Origin: Dermatemys mawii
Taxonomy: Eukaryota > Chordata > Testudines > Dermatemydidae
Assembly: GCA_007922305.1 (NCBI GenBank)
Contig: ML677366.1
Span: forward strand, 16,778,338 to 16,842,337
Reading direction: 5' to 3'
Length of the DNA: 64,000 nucleotides
Position numbers and translations under genes: made by a program. Shown one piece after another: positions 52,301-60,650 of the stretch. Below the pieces are notes generated by a model, which saw nothing but the letters and a program-made list of their open reading frames with translations, was not told the DNA's origin and ran no database searches. Position 1 is the first letter of the stretch; every line of letters starts with the position of its first letter.

Positions 52301-55300
52301 TGTCCCAGTGGAGTCAGGGTGTTTGAGAAAATGCAAACAGCCTAATATTCTATCCAGCAGAATTTCATTTGTTCAGATAACTGAGATGCCAGCTGCTGCC
52401 TGGGAAAAATTAGGATTGAAGTGTAGGTATAACAAGTTAGTTGTCCCCTTAAATGAAATTGAGTCTAGCTCTCCTGTTCCACTCCTGGGGCACCCTAATT
52501 TGGTGTAATGAGGAGGGTGGGGCTGCCCCTTGGAATTATAGATGAGACACAGCCCAAAGGCTAGAGAGAGTCCAGAACCCAGTCCTGAGAGGAGGAGAGG
52601 TCAGAACCCACGGGCGAGAGAGGGACAGGGTGTGCTCAGAGGAAGAGCTGATCTGGGTTGAGAGCATCAGGGAGGGGATGCCTGGGAAGAAGGGAGTGGT
52701 AAGAGTTGCCTCATGAGGACTAGAGCCAGAGCAGGCTGGTGAAAGCAGAAGGCAGGAAGGCAAACTTCCCCAGGCCAGAGAAGGCTGAAGGATGAGAACA
52801 GCAGACAGAATGCCTGCTAGCTCTCCGAGCTGTAAAGCTAAGGCCAGAGAGGGCTGAAGGCTGGGGAGTGATGCAGGGGAGAGCCTGCTGATGTCTCCAG
52901 GCAGGCGTTGGAACCAGACCATCAGGACAAAGAAGCACCCCAGCTAGAGTGGCTGGGGTGGGGCAAAATGAGAGATGCTGAGGTGTGGTGAGAAAAGCTG
53001 GATCTATACCTGAAAGATGGGGTGGGGTGAGATGTGGGGAGAGATACCAAAGCTGTAGCTGGTGTGTGGATGGCATGTTGGGACTTGAAATGTGAATGTA
53101 CTGTGTGGACTGGGCTGGGGAAATCTGAATTGTGGTTATGGGACCTTGTATAATAAACTAACCCTGCAAAAACCTATTTATACTCTGAAAACTTGTGTGG
53201 AGTTACTGGGGATTCCGGAAGAAGGGGAAAACTGAGGTATGTGCACTGGCGGGCCTGCAGCCTGCCACTGGAGGGTGCTCAAGGAAGAGGCCATCTTATG
53301 AAATTATGCTGGAGAATGCAGGCAGGTGATCAGCCCTGGCAGGGCCAGCTCTAGGCACCAGCAGAGGAAGCACGTGCTTGGGACGGCACAGTATAAGGAG
53401 CGGCATTCCGGCCAATCTTGGGGTGGCACATTCCGGGCTTTGGGGTTTTTGGTTTTTTTTCTCTGGTGCTCTTGCTGGCAAAAAAGCTAGAGCCGGCCCT
53501 GAGCCCTGGGAAGTAGGGACACATGAAGAGGGAAATCAAGACAGAGAGCCACTTTCTGGGCCACCATAAGGCCACAAGGGTGTGCCATGGAGGCAGCCAT
53601 CCTGTGATAGGTTTACAATAGAATTTGGGCCAGTAGCAATAGTGAAAGCAGTCCAGGTTAATAAGCCAACATGTATTTTTTTTTAAAAAAAAACCCTCTC
53701 CCATTGGCCTTGAAATGCTATTGGGTGTTAAGTTACATAGCTATGAGGAGCAAATTCTCCTCAGAAATTCAGGAGATCTGGAGGAGCAATGTCCTCAGAT
53801 TTTGCCAAAATTCTCATTGCTCCCATTCACTGTATCCTAAAGCCCATTAGAATTGCTTGTGTATTATAGACAATACGTACAGACAAATTTGGTTTTCTTC
53901 TATTACTGGGATGTAAGTAAATAAACAAGAACAATTCATCTAAGCAACCAGATAAACTATCACCCTTGTCTTTGTCATCTCCATATTTATTTGCTGTGTG
54001 AAGCGCATATTTATATTAAAAAAATGAAAGGATAATATTCTCATTTTAATAGGCTCATTCCTGCACTCCTCACACAGGCTAATGTATTGACTAGGTAAAG
54101 ACATCAATGCAGAGACAGCTTCCCAATCCCTCCCCTCACCCCCAACGTCATTTGAAGTATAGAGAATTTGAAAATCTGACCATCTTTATCTCCTAAATCA
54201 TTGACAGCAAAAAGGGTGAAATTCAACCCATACAGAGGGTTGAAACAGGCTTAACTGGAACATAAAATGGGGCCTGGGTTTCATGCTGACTCTCTGCAGG
54301 TGGTGAATTTCACTCTCAGGGGCCAGCTCGGCCCCCACTGAAGTCAGTTTTGCCACTGATTTCAGCTGAAGACAGATATTCAGCCTGATGCTGCTCCAAC
54401 ATTCCTTCTCCTGTCTCCGATATTAGACAATGTATCAGGCCATTTCTCCATCTCATAGCTGCACATGTAGCTGTAAAGAAAGATGTGTGCGCCTGTTATA
54501 CTTCAAAACGTGCTTTATGTTTGCAGACTGAAGTTTTCTTTAAACTTGTCCGTTTTACTCAACCTAATCATTAACCTATGTCTGTTGGGTTTTCCTGTCC
54601 AGAAAGATAACGACGGTGATCACAGAGTGAGGCTTGCCGTAGGCAATGGGTTAAGGGCTGATGTTTGGAGGGAATTCATCAGAAGATTTGGAGACATCCG
54701 TATATGTGAGTTCTATGCTGCGACCGAGGGAAATGTTGCGTTTGTTAACTACACTGGAAAAGTCGGTGCCGTGGGGAGAGTAAACTACTTCCATAAGGTA
54801 AGCAAAATTACATCAGTGCTGGCATTCTGTCCCTCAGAGGTGAAGTTCGACCATTGCCAAGGGCTCACATGGTCCCTCCACATCACTTAAACCCTAAGAG
54901 GCAAATGCATAACCCAGTACTCAGCTGAACCTTGGGCAGATATACCCAGGAAGGGATCCTTGCACTCCTCAACTTAGCTTATCCCTGTCCCATGCTAGAC
55001 ATCACCATAACTGCTGCCATCTCACTAAGAGTATGTCTACATTGCCATAAAATACCTACTGCTGGCCCATGACAGCTGACTTGGGATTGCAGGGCTCAGG
55101 TTGCAGGACTATAAAATTGCAGTGTAGATGCTTGGGCTGGAGCCTGGCCTCTGGGACCCCACGAGCTGGGAGGGGTCCCAGAGGCTGGACAGTAGCCTGA
55201 GCCTGAACCCAAATATCTTCATTCAGTTTTATAGCCACACAGTCTGAGCCCTGCAAGTCCAAGTGAGCTGACCCGAGCCAGCCACAGGTGTTTTATTGCA

Positions 55301-58300
55301 ATGTAAACATGCCCTGGGAGCCCCATACAGCTGCCAGCGTTTCAGACAAAAGAGCATTTGGACACTGAACATATGTTTGAAGTGTTATGAAGTTAGCACC
55401 TTTTAAAGCAATACTTTAATATGTAGAATATATTAAACATCTGATTCAGATATTCACCTGTATGTATATTTTGTAAATTTTCACTAGAAAAGTATATGCT
55501 ATGAGCTGATTAGATACGACGTAGAGAAAGATGAACCCCTCCGAGACGAAAATGGATATTGCATAAGAGTTCCCAAAGGTACCAATGTTTACTCCTTAAA
55601 AAATAAACAAAGAAAGAAATTTAATTCTTTTACATCACAAATTAACCTCTCTATGCCCATTTTAACGAGAAAGTCGTTTAGGACAGTTGTTGGGTGACCT
55701 TTAGCTTTTAAACACAAATAAGAAAATGTGTTGCTTTGGGAATGAGATGTGGTATGCAGCTTTAAGGAAAGACACAGGATAATGCCAGATCAAATAAATG
55801 TATATTTATATTGCATGTTGTTTCAATAATTCTGTCTGCCCTCAGTATGTTTGTAGTCTCTTTTGGTTGAGAGTATTTTAACATTTTTACCTTTGAGCTA
55901 GCATAATCTTTTCATAGTACATACCTCAGCTTTCAACTTGAGCCATCTTGGTTTTGTCTGATAAATTTACTTAATCTGCCGCTGAAAGAAGCATTTTCAA
56001 AATTATTATATAGTAAAATTTGTGCCTCGTCAATTAAACTTTCATCATTTTTAATTGAAAATGCAGCTATGAAAGTGAAGCAACTACTTTGATACTTTAC
56101 ATTTGTTAAGCATTTTCATCTGGAGGATGTCTTTTAACTGGAATGTACCATGCTGAGTTCAAACTGCACACCCCATACAGCTGTTGATTTCACATGCAGG
56201 AGTTAGTTCTTTAAACTTCATCTCCCTGTCTGTCCTTTTTAATCTCACATATGGAGCTGCTCAAGAATTCAGTGCTGAGGCCCGATTCTCCTTTCATTTA
56301 CTCTAATGCAATTCCGCTGAAGTCAGCAGAATTGCACTGATATCTCTGAGAGCGGGATTTATGCCAGATACATATTTGTATGAGGGAGGAATGTGAGAAG
56401 GCTGGGAAGTGGAGCAGAAATGCCTGCTCATGCTGTATGCATGGGAGCAAATCCTCCACCAGTGTAAATTGGCATATACCACTGAAGTCAATGGGGCAAT
56501 GACAGTTTACACTAGCTGAGGATCTGCCCCATGGTGTATCTTCTTCTCCCCCCTCCAACCCCATATCACAGACTGGCAGGAAGAAGAGAGTGCACATGCC
56601 TGCTACTGTGTGTAAATGTTTACATCAGGGGAGGCTGAGGTTTTAGCCGTTGAGTTGGGGGCTGTTTCTGGTATTTGATTAATGATTATGAGGCGCTAGA
56701 GAAGCAAACTCTGTATCCATAAACCGGATAAACGTGAAATTGCCACCGAATCTCAAACCCGAGGGCGGGATGGAGAAGACTATTAAGTGTGCAGCTGCAG
56801 TTTATTTTGTACACAGCATGGGTAACATTCGCCCCAGAGCATGGCACCCACACAAGGCCCTATCTTCCTGCTGAACGTGGGTGAACTTCACCTTGCATGT
56901 CAACACAAGTGCCATATCACCTCCTTGCAAACGTCACACTCCCACCCCCCAGCACAAGTCACTCCATCACTATAGCTTCTTCTGGTCTAGAGAGCAACAA
57001 AGTGTAGCTGTGGATGCACTAAGCAGGTTTTTTTATGCATTCTGCATTCACGCTGCATGGGCTGAGTCCTTATATGCACCTCACGACCAGTTCTTTGTAC
57101 TGTTTGTGGGATAGTGTAGCGAGGCAATGACTCACCAGAGCAATGTCTCCTGCTGGTCATCCAGGGAATCCACTCATTTCAGCTCCAAGGCGCCTCCTGG
57201 TGGCTGGTGTCTCACCTGCTTTAGGGCCCCTGAGTTTCTCCTGGACCTCGGTGCCTTTTCATCTTGGGGTGCTGACCCCTGGCACTACCTCCACAGTCTT
57301 GGTCTCCCCTCCCGGGAGGCCTCGAATACCACCTTGCCTCAGTGGCTACTGCCAGTTATCATCTAGCCCCCGCTCACTGGGGCACACAAGGGGTTAGGAC
57401 CAACTGCCTCTGCCTATTCCCAGGCTGCACCTCTGCAACCTCAGTACCTGTATAGGCCTTCTCCTAGGCCTGCAACCTGGGGGTTTACCAGACTGGAGCT
57501 CCCCAGCTCCCTTTGCCCTGTTCCCCAGCACTGCTCTACTCTGCTTCAGGTACCTTGCTTTCAGCAGCTAGGTCCTTCTCTCTCCACTGCTAGAGCGAGA
57601 CTCCTAGCTCCCAGACAGCGAATCCTTCTCACTCCAGGGCTAGAGAGAGACTCCTTCAGCTCCTGGTCCCTCTTATAAGACCAGCTCTGGCCTAATTGGA
57701 GTGTGGCCCCAGCTGTGGCTGCTTCCCCAATTAGCCTTTCACAGCCTAAGCCCTCTCCACGGCAGCTTTTATTCCTTTTCTCCAGGAGTGGAGCAGCTGC
57801 CCCACTACAGATGGCTAAACGGTGAACAATCTCTGAAGCATCCAGTACAATATGGCAGTAGTCTGGCTTGGAGGGAAGGGGAGTACAAGTGGCCCGCTTC
57901 AGAGGATGCTCAGGGAGTATTCCTGCTTATTCTCAGGTGGGATCAAGCTCTATGTAGCCTGAGATTTTCAAAGCTGCCTAGGGAATCTAGACACCCTGTT
58001 TCAATTAATTTTAATGGAAATTGGGCAGCTAAATTATTAAAAGGCTTTGCAAATCTCAGCCTAAATCTTTAATGGCTCTGTGCTCCTGTCCGCTATCATA
58101 CTGGCTGGTAGTATTGTCTAAGAAATATCCACTGTATTTGGGAGAGCCCATGGTATTGAAAGGATGAGACTGAGCCCTTAACCTAGGGTTATACGGCTAA
58201 TTTTAAGGGCAGGTGATTATGAAAGAAGACAAATGATTCTATAACATTTACAATCATCATCTCTACTATTACATCATTTAAAATCACGTTTATAGCATCA

Positions 58301-59735
58301 TCGGTTTACGTGGCAGTTTGCAACCACATGACAGACATTTTTTTCCTTTTCATAGGTGAAGCGGGGCTGTTGATCTGCAAAATCACACGATTTTCTCCTT
58401 TTAGTGGCTATGCAGGACCAAAGAGCCAGACAGAGAAGAAAAAACTAACCAACGTCTTCCAGAAAGGGGATTTATATTTTAATAGTGGTGACCTTTTAGT
58501 GGTTGACCAGGACAATTTCATCTACTTTCATGACAGAGTCGGAGACACATTCCGGTTAGTTTATAAGATACTTAAGACTGAAGAAAATGTTAATTCATTC
58601 CAAGTTCCTCTCGATTCCTTGTCCAGTGTGTCCCAATGACTGATGAAGAGCACTCACTTGTCTCACTTCAACATGGGAAAAATGAGGACCCTACATCACT
58701 TACTTCCTTTTCCTGAAGCTCAAGTGAGGATTCCAGACACTGCCCAAGTTATGTCACCATCTTTCTCAAAAACCTGCCTCCAGAAAGGGAGATTAGATGC
58801 AAACTGCTAATTGGCAAGATGGCCAAAAGGTTTTCTGAGCTACATAATAGCTTCTTTAAGGAAAACTGGTACCCTGCCTTCCTAAAGGGTGGTGTAGGGA
58901 GTCTCTACCTACAACAAGCCTAATGGGTTCTAAGTGCCTTCACCATCTAGGGAGGATATGGGTCCAGGTCACAAATTATATCTGGAGCTTCCCCAACATG
59001 TCCAGCAAGTTGGATTCAAGCCTCCCTTCAACATGCCCTGCTGTATCAATGTGGAGGCAGACAGCTCCATTTGGGTTCAAGAGGTTTTGTCCTCAAAGAA
59101 ACATGAAAAATCTCGACAATGAGATTCATCTCTACTATCGGGTGGGGGCAGCTCAGCTTGACCATGCTGTCCACCACCAGCACCAGGAATGGTTCTATAG
59201 CATGATACTGCCCAGGTGCCATGGTGGAGGCAAAATAGCTTTCCTTCACCACCTGCATAACTGCAGCAGCAGAATTCAAAATATCTGGATGTTTCAATCT
59301 GTCAGGCTCAGCCTAGGACTCCCTCTCTCGCTGTAAGCCACCAAGACCCAAAATAATAGAGCTGGGGAGAGGATGTTTAGGGCCCACAATATTAACAGTA
59401 GACAAAAGAAAATCAGAAGGCAATACATTGGGTTACCGGTAGAACAAGAGTCTTTCCTTGAACTCTCTGGAACCTCACAGGTTCCATGTATCCCTACAGG
59501 TAGGGCATCAAAACTGGTCCCTTGGGCCAATGGGAATGTGCACCCTGACCCCAAAATGAAAGGGCAATGGTAAGCCCATGACAAAGTTGTTGTTGGTCAG
59601 AAATGTTGAAACCTGCTCACTACTATATGTTTTCCAGATGGAAAGGGGAAAATGTGGCTACTACTGAAGTTGCAGATATTTTAGGATTGATCGACTTTGT
59701 CCAAGAAGTTAATGTGTATGGAGTATCTGTGCCAG
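33834..59735 (+). CDS. SLC27A2: Very long-chain acyl-CoA synthetase / fatty acid transport protein 2, 5' eight exons; partial gene
   Basis: This enzyme activates long- and very long-chain fatty acids, and bile acids, to CoA esters at ER and peroxisome membranes and aids fatty-acid uptake. Joining 33834-34311, 43043-43252, 44286-44444, 45585-45709, 54603-54797, 55488-55578, 58356-58554 and 59638-59735 gives 518 codons plus one base, with GT/AG borders and matching phases. Residues 3-20 form a hydrophobic membrane anchor. The AMP-binding motif [14 protein letters not shown] is at 222-235, FYAATEGN at 361-368, and the family signature [19 protein letters not shown] at 479-497. Identity to human FATP2 is clearly greater than to FATP6. 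Human FATP2 is 620 residues, so about 100 C-terminal residues (exons 9-10, with the Lys-Leu-type end) lie beyond 64000. The first ATG in this frame with homology is 33834, with G at -3. Confidence 0.96.
34446..34655. repeat. Minisatellite just after SLC27A2 exon 1
   Basis: About five imperfect units of 30-40 bases occur, each containing a GCCCARAATGTGG block followed by RCAGTCCCC. The array starts some 135 bases after the exon 1 donor. Confidence 0.7.
34991..35115. mobile_element. hAT-like terminal fragment
   Basis: It starts CAGGGGCTCTACG and continues with GCGGCAGTCAGG and CTTCGGCAGCACGCC, wording I associate with CAGGG...CTCTAG type hAT elements of turtles. The other terminus is not seen. 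Confidence 0.35.
35390..35835 (+). mobile_element. CR1 LINE 3' tail
   Basis: The phrases 'ttcaaactggaaataaggtgta', 'aatcattggaacaa', 'aggtcagactggatgatcacaatgg' and 'ccttctggccttagaatctatgaa' are the standard CR1 3' end. It is 5'-truncated and interrupted at 35660-35776 by a miniature element. Confidence 0.8.
35660..35776. mobile_element. Miniature DNA element (117 bp) nested in the CR1 tail
   Basis: Ends AGGGTGATCAGA and TCTAGTCACCCT are inverted repeats (AGGGTGAYYAGA). Internal inverted words AAAAATCAGGACA and TATAAAAATCAGGACA point in opposite senses from each end. The candidate target duplication is imperfect (GACCGAAGG against GACAGGAGG). Confidence 0.65.
36926..37675 (-). mobile_element. 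Solo LTR-like element, family A, copy 2 (750 bp)
   Basis: It starts TGTAATGGGTTGGGACTCACC-like and ends CGCCCCACTACA. The flanks AGCAC and AGCAT form a 5-bp duplication with one change. On the minus strand a TATAAG element lies at 37521-37526, about 150 bases from the right end, matching the other copies. Long open frames inside are not similar to any protein I know. Confidence 0.75.
38407..38572. repeat. Old short repeat with a 'gaagtcaatggg' core
   Basis: The phrases 'gcctgattctcagctgatgtaa' and 'gaagtcaatgggacagtgacagtttacac' recur at 56281-56536 and, weaker, near 25720-25800, 41610-41700 and 54290-54375. Confidence 0.45.
39441..40136 (+). pseudogene. CR1 reverse transcriptase fragment (231 codons)
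   Basis: This is the longest intact part of the LINE ORF2: fingers and palm of the reverse transcriptase followed by the [20 protein letters not shown] and [11 protein letters not shown] blocks typical of CR1. The catalytic doublet has Ala for the first Asp. It ends at a stop near 40134. Confidence 0.9.
40298..40302. repeat. Left target duplication of LTR copy 3
   Basis: GGGTC, identical to 41025-41029; single copy in the uninterrupted CR1 sequence. Confidence 0.88.
40303..41024 (-). mobile_element. Solo LTR-like element, family A, copy 3 (722 bp), inside CR1
   Basis: TGTAGCAAAGCGG...GCCCCACTACA is flanked by the perfect 5-bp duplication GGGTC (40298-40302, 41025-41029). Removing the element and one duplication restores the CR1 phrase GGAACGGGTCCCATATGAGG, which proves the borders. 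A TATA-like GATAAAAG reads on the minus strand at 40863-40870. Ends are also inverted repeats over about 12 bases. Confidence 0.88.
41025..41029. repeat. Right target duplication of LTR copy 3
   Basis: GGGTC, identical to 40298-40302. Confidence 0.88.
42636..42895. mobile_element. Miniature palindromic element, family M2
   Basis: Ends TAGGCCTGGTCTATACCTAA and CTGTAGTGTAGCCAGGGCCT are inverted relatives. The 'gttgacctaaccctcactgtag' and 'tgttgacatagaaagc' words match M2-type elements such as 46418-46722. It has no coding region. Confidence 0.6.
43043..43252 (+). CDS. SLC27A2: SLC27A2 coding exon 2 (residues 160-230)
   Basis: The exon encodes [20 protein letters not shown] through [12 protein letters not shown], the first half of the ATP/AMP-binding P-loop motif. 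It ends one base into Gly230 (ACA G|GTAATG). Confidence 0.95.
43253..44285. other. SLC27A2 intron 2
   Basis: This 1.0-kb intron is A+T-rich. No repeat or exon was recognised. Confidence 0.75.
44286..44444 (+). CDS. SLC27A2: SLC27A2 coding exon 3 (residues 230-283)
   Basis: The exon completes the nucleotide motif with [15 protein letters not shown] and continues to [18 protein letters not shown]. It ends one base into Gly283 (CAA G|GTACAG). PLYHSAAL is the typical substrate-side block of the family. Confidence 0.95.
44445..45584. other. SLC27A2 intron 3
   Basis: This is a 1140-base intron of which 742 bases are the family B LTR. Without it the intron would be near 394 bases. Confidence 0.8.
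44540..45281 (-). mobile_element. Solo LTR, family B (ERV-like), filling SLC27A2 intron 3
   Basis: It starts TGTCACAGTTTCAGGG and ends ATGTTTGTCACA, with the 4-bp duplication GCAG on both sides (44536-44539, 45282-45285). TG...CA ends with a 4-bp duplication suggest an endogenous retrovirus of the class I type. On the minus strand, GGTATAAAAAGGCTG at about 44990-45004 is a good TATA box, so the element lies antisense to SLC27A2. It has no gag, pol or env sequence; only the terminal repeat remains. Confidence 0.75.
45585..45709 (+). CDS. SLC27A2: SLC27A2 coding exon 4 (residues 283-324)
   Basis: The exon encodes [20 protein letters not shown] through [19 protein letters not shown] and ends in phase 0. 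Confidence 0.95.
45925..46205. mobile_element. Miniature palindromic element, family M3
   Basis: It begins TCTCTACATTAGCACTTTTG and ends CTAGTGTAGACGTGGCC. It is built from nested inverted words around GTCGGAGGGAGA...TCTCCC, GACAAAAGCACCGGTGTGGA and CAGCTG. It abuts the next element directly. Confidence 0.6.
46418..46722. mobile_element. Miniature element, family M2, nested in M1
   Basis: Ends GGCAGGTCTACACTAC and TAATGTAAACCTG are inverted relatives. The flanks GCTCTGAG and GACCTGAG agree at 6 of 8 bases, a worn hAT-size duplication. The interior holds the perfect-looking hairpin at 46639-46696. Confidence 0.65.
46639..46696. repeat. Hairpin inside the M2 element
   Basis: Arms CCTAAGATACATCGACTTCA and its inverted partner (TGAAGTTGCGTATCTTAGG), extended by GCTATG/CATAGC, close on a loop of about six bases. 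Only two or so mismatches are seen over 26-base arms. Confidence 0.8.
47375..47470. repeat. Old interspersed repeat (MIR-like phrase)
   Basis: It ends with CAAAGAGTTTACAGTCTAAT, shared with 8736-8762. This is the order seen in decayed tRNA-type short retroposons. Confidence 0.4.
48400..48700. repeat. Decayed tandem-like block
   Basis: The phrases 'caggctctggccctttggggtgg', 'actctgaccctttggtgcagagcagagcagg' and 'gctcaggtcggggtgagca' recur at roughly 70-110-base spacing, suggesting an old tandem array or the end of a larger element. The family is not identified. Confidence 0.35.
48961..49920. mobile_element. Non-autonomous mariner/Tigger-like DNA transposon (960 bp)
   Basis: Terminal inverted repeats CAGAAATTCCTCACTTAA and (inverted) CAGGAACTCCTCACTTAA match at 16 of 18 bases. 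TA lies immediately outside both ends (48959-48960, 49921-49922), the target of the Tc1/mariner superfamily, and the CAG start resembles Tigger/pogo elements. No transposase similarity is seen inside, so it was mobilised in trans. Confidence 0.78.
50745..50830. repeat. Old interspersed repeat (MIR-like phrase)
   Basis: 'gaggcactgtacaaacaaagggac' followed by 'tgtccctgctcagagagctggcagcctaa' matches the layout of the 8650-8790 copy. Confidence 0.4.
50870..51035 (+). mobile_element. CR1 LINE 3' tail
   Basis: 'gattctccatcattggacattttaaaatcaagattggatg' leads to 'ggaggtctgactagatgatcacaatgg', the CR1 3' end. It is 5'-truncated. Confidence 0.8.
51241..51252. repeat. Left target duplication of the fold-back retroposon
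   Basis: CTATAGCATGCA, identical to 51462-51473. Confidence 0.85.
51253..51461. mobile_element. Fold-back short retroposon with 12-bp target duplication
   Basis: Arms 51264-51326 and 51353-51415 are inverted copies, 57 of 63 bases matching, around a 26-base loop. The tail reads CCAGACTAACATGGCCAC. The whole is flanked by the perfect 12-bp duplication CTATAGCATGCA (51241-51252, 51462-51473), a length typical of LINE-driven retroposition rather than of cut-and-paste transposons. It is non-coding. Related pieces are at 29111-29216 and 62551-62655. Confidence 0.8.
51462..51473. repeat. Right target duplication of the fold-back retroposon
   Basis: CTATAGCATGCA, identical to 51241-51252. Confidence 0.85.
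52504..53285 (+). mobile_element. LTR-like fragment, G-rich, with polyadenylation signal
   Basis: It opens TGTAATGAGGAGGGTGGGGC, close to the sense (minus-strand) start of family A LTRs (TGTAGTGGGGCAGCTGCCCC). It continues as purine-rich sequence and has AATAAA at 53152-53157. The right end ('cactggagggtgctc') resembles the inner part of family A. No closing CA with matching flank was found, so the right border is approximate. Confidence 0.45.
53332..53339. repeat. Left target duplication of the 162-bp hAT element
   Basis: AGCCCTGG, identical to 53502-53509. Confidence 0.88.
53340..53501. mobile_element. Miniature hAT-type element (162 bp)
   Basis: Ends CAGGGCCAGCTCTAG and CTAGAGCCGGCCCTG form a 15-bp inverted repeat with one mismatch. 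The perfect 8-bp duplication AGCCCTGG is on both sides (53332-53339, 53502-53509). There is no coding capacity. Confidence 0.88.
53502..53509. repeat. Right target duplication of the 162-bp hAT element
   Basis: AGCCCTGG, identical to 53332-53339. Confidence 0.88.
54603..54797 (+). CDS. SLC27A2: SLC27A2 coding exon 5 (residues 325-389)
   Basis: The exon encodes [20 protein letters not shown] through [18 protein letters not shown], phase 0 at both ends. FYAATEGN at 361-368 is the conserved adenylate-site motif. Confidence 0.96.
54798..55487. other. SLC27A2 intron 5
   Basis: This 690-base intron has an M1 element as nearly its middle half. Confidence 0.8.
55029..55314. mobile_element. Miniature palindromic element, family M1
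   Basis: Ends AGTATGTCTACATTGCC and GCAATGTAAACATGCCC. Internal inverted blocks include GACAGCTGACTTGGGATTGC against GCAAGTCCAAGTGAGCTGAC, and CTGGGACCCC against GGGGTCCCAG. It is the fullest M1 copy here and is non-coding. Confidence 0.72.
55488..55578 (+). CDS. SLC27A2: SLC27A2 coding exon 6 (residues 390-420)
   Basis: The exon encodes [20 protein letters not shown] then [10 protein letters not shown] and ends one base into Gly420 (AAA G|GTACC). Confidence 0.95.
56281..56536. repeat. Old short repeat with a 'gaagtcaatggg' core
   Basis: 'gctgaagtcagcagaattgcactgat' and 'accactgaagtcaatggggcaatgacagtttacac' match the 38407-38572 copy in order. Confidence 0.45.
57115..57809 (-). mobile_element. 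Solo LTR-like element, family A, copy 4 (695 bp)
   Basis: TGTAGCGAGGCAATGACTCACC-like start and GCAGCTGCCCCACTACA end. The flanks GATAG and GATGG are a 5-bp duplication with one change. The minus strand has a clear TATAAGA at 57671-57677, 132 bases from the right end. The terminal inverted repeat is TGTAGYGRGGCA. Confidence 0.78.
58356..58554 (+). CDS. SLC27A2: SLC27A2 coding exon 7 (residues 420-486)
   Basis: The exon encodes [20 protein letters not shown] through [16 protein letters not shown] and ends two bases into Arg486. The donor is CG|GTTAGT. Confidence 0.95.
58555..59637. other. SLC27A2 intron 7
   Basis: This 1.1-kb intron contains an open frame of 137 codons at 58923-59336 without recognised similarity. 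No clear repeat was identified. Confidence 0.65.
59638..59735 (+). CDS. SLC27A2: SLC27A2 coding exon 8 (residues 486-519)
   Basis: The exon encodes the end of Arg486, then [20 protein letters not shown] and [12 protein letters not shown]. It ends one base into codon 519 (CCA G|GTATAA). It carries the second half of the FATP/VLACS signature and is the last SLC27A2 exon inside the window. Confidence 0.95.
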
Positions 59736-60589
59736 GTATAAATGAATCATTTGAAAATCTGGTAACGCAAGATATTTTTTTACACAGAGTATTGTAGTTT
59801 CATCACATACTAAGTGAACTGTGCAAAAAGGCTCTCTCTTTTGGCTTCTCTATTCTTCGTGGGCTGCATCTGGTAAACTCAGTCATTTATGTGTGTACAA
59901 TGTCTGTTAGCTGCAGATCCTTAGCAAAAACTTCCTTTTTAATCTAGGATTTGGCAAGGGATGTTAACAGGAAAGTAGGAGAAGATTTGAGATTTAGAAA
60001 CCACACTAGAACATAACTAGCCATTATGTTTTATAGCTACCAGATCTGCATTTACTGTAGAATGAGAGGGGGGAAATACTGTGAAAAGAGATTTCAGGGA
60101 AAAGGAAGATGAAGGTAGTTGGGAAATTGATTTTCCTTCCACCTCTCTTCAATGAGCTGAATCCCCAAAAGCAGTTCCAACCACATGTACAGTCTCTTTT
60201 GTGCAACATGCACAGTTGTCTACTCCCCAGATAATCAGGTGGTCCTCGGAACATTAAATAAAGTCCCTCACCCCCACTTAATTGCGTCATGGCAATTATC
60301 ATTATGTAACTTGAAGAGCACTGACATTGGGTTAGATTCTCAGGTGTGTCAGATTAACCCTTAGTTGACCCAAGGGGTCAGAGTATGTAGCTTTACACCA
60401 CCTTTATCTTGGAGGCTGCCAGGCTGCCAAATGTCCCCCTGAGCAAGTCAGAGCAGCCCCAATGCTGCTTGAATTTGTTCCTGTGGATGACAGATCCCAA
60501 GGACATTGGAGCACACTGCATTCCATCAAATGCACCCTCTAGGGCCTAGGGGGAAGAGTGCCTGAGGATCTGGCCCAGTGTGCTTGTTG

Positions 60590-60650
60590 CTGTCCAGGGC
60601 ACAGATGAAGATGCTGTCCCTACCCATATGGGTTTATAATCTAATAACTG
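60590..60650. repeat. Old interspersed repeat fragment
   Basis: 'gatgctgtccctacccatatgggtttataatctaa' follows the wording of the 8650-8790 family. Confidence 0.35.

Larger units (their letters stand above)
45710..54602. other. SLC27A2 intron 4
   Basis: This 8.9-kb intron is the largest complete one here and is dense in DNA elements: a nested stack at 45.93-46.77 kb, a mariner/Tigger-like element at 48.96-49.92 kb, a CR1 tail, a fold-back retroposon, an LTR-like fragment and a hAT element. Sequence between about 46.8 and 48.1 kb shows only an old repeat at 47375-47470. Confidence 0.8.
55579..58355. other. SLC27A2 intron 6
   Basis: This 2.8-kb intron holds an old short repeat (56281-56536) and family A LTR copy 4 (57115-57809). 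The remaining sequence is A+T-rich without recognised content. Confidence 0.75.
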
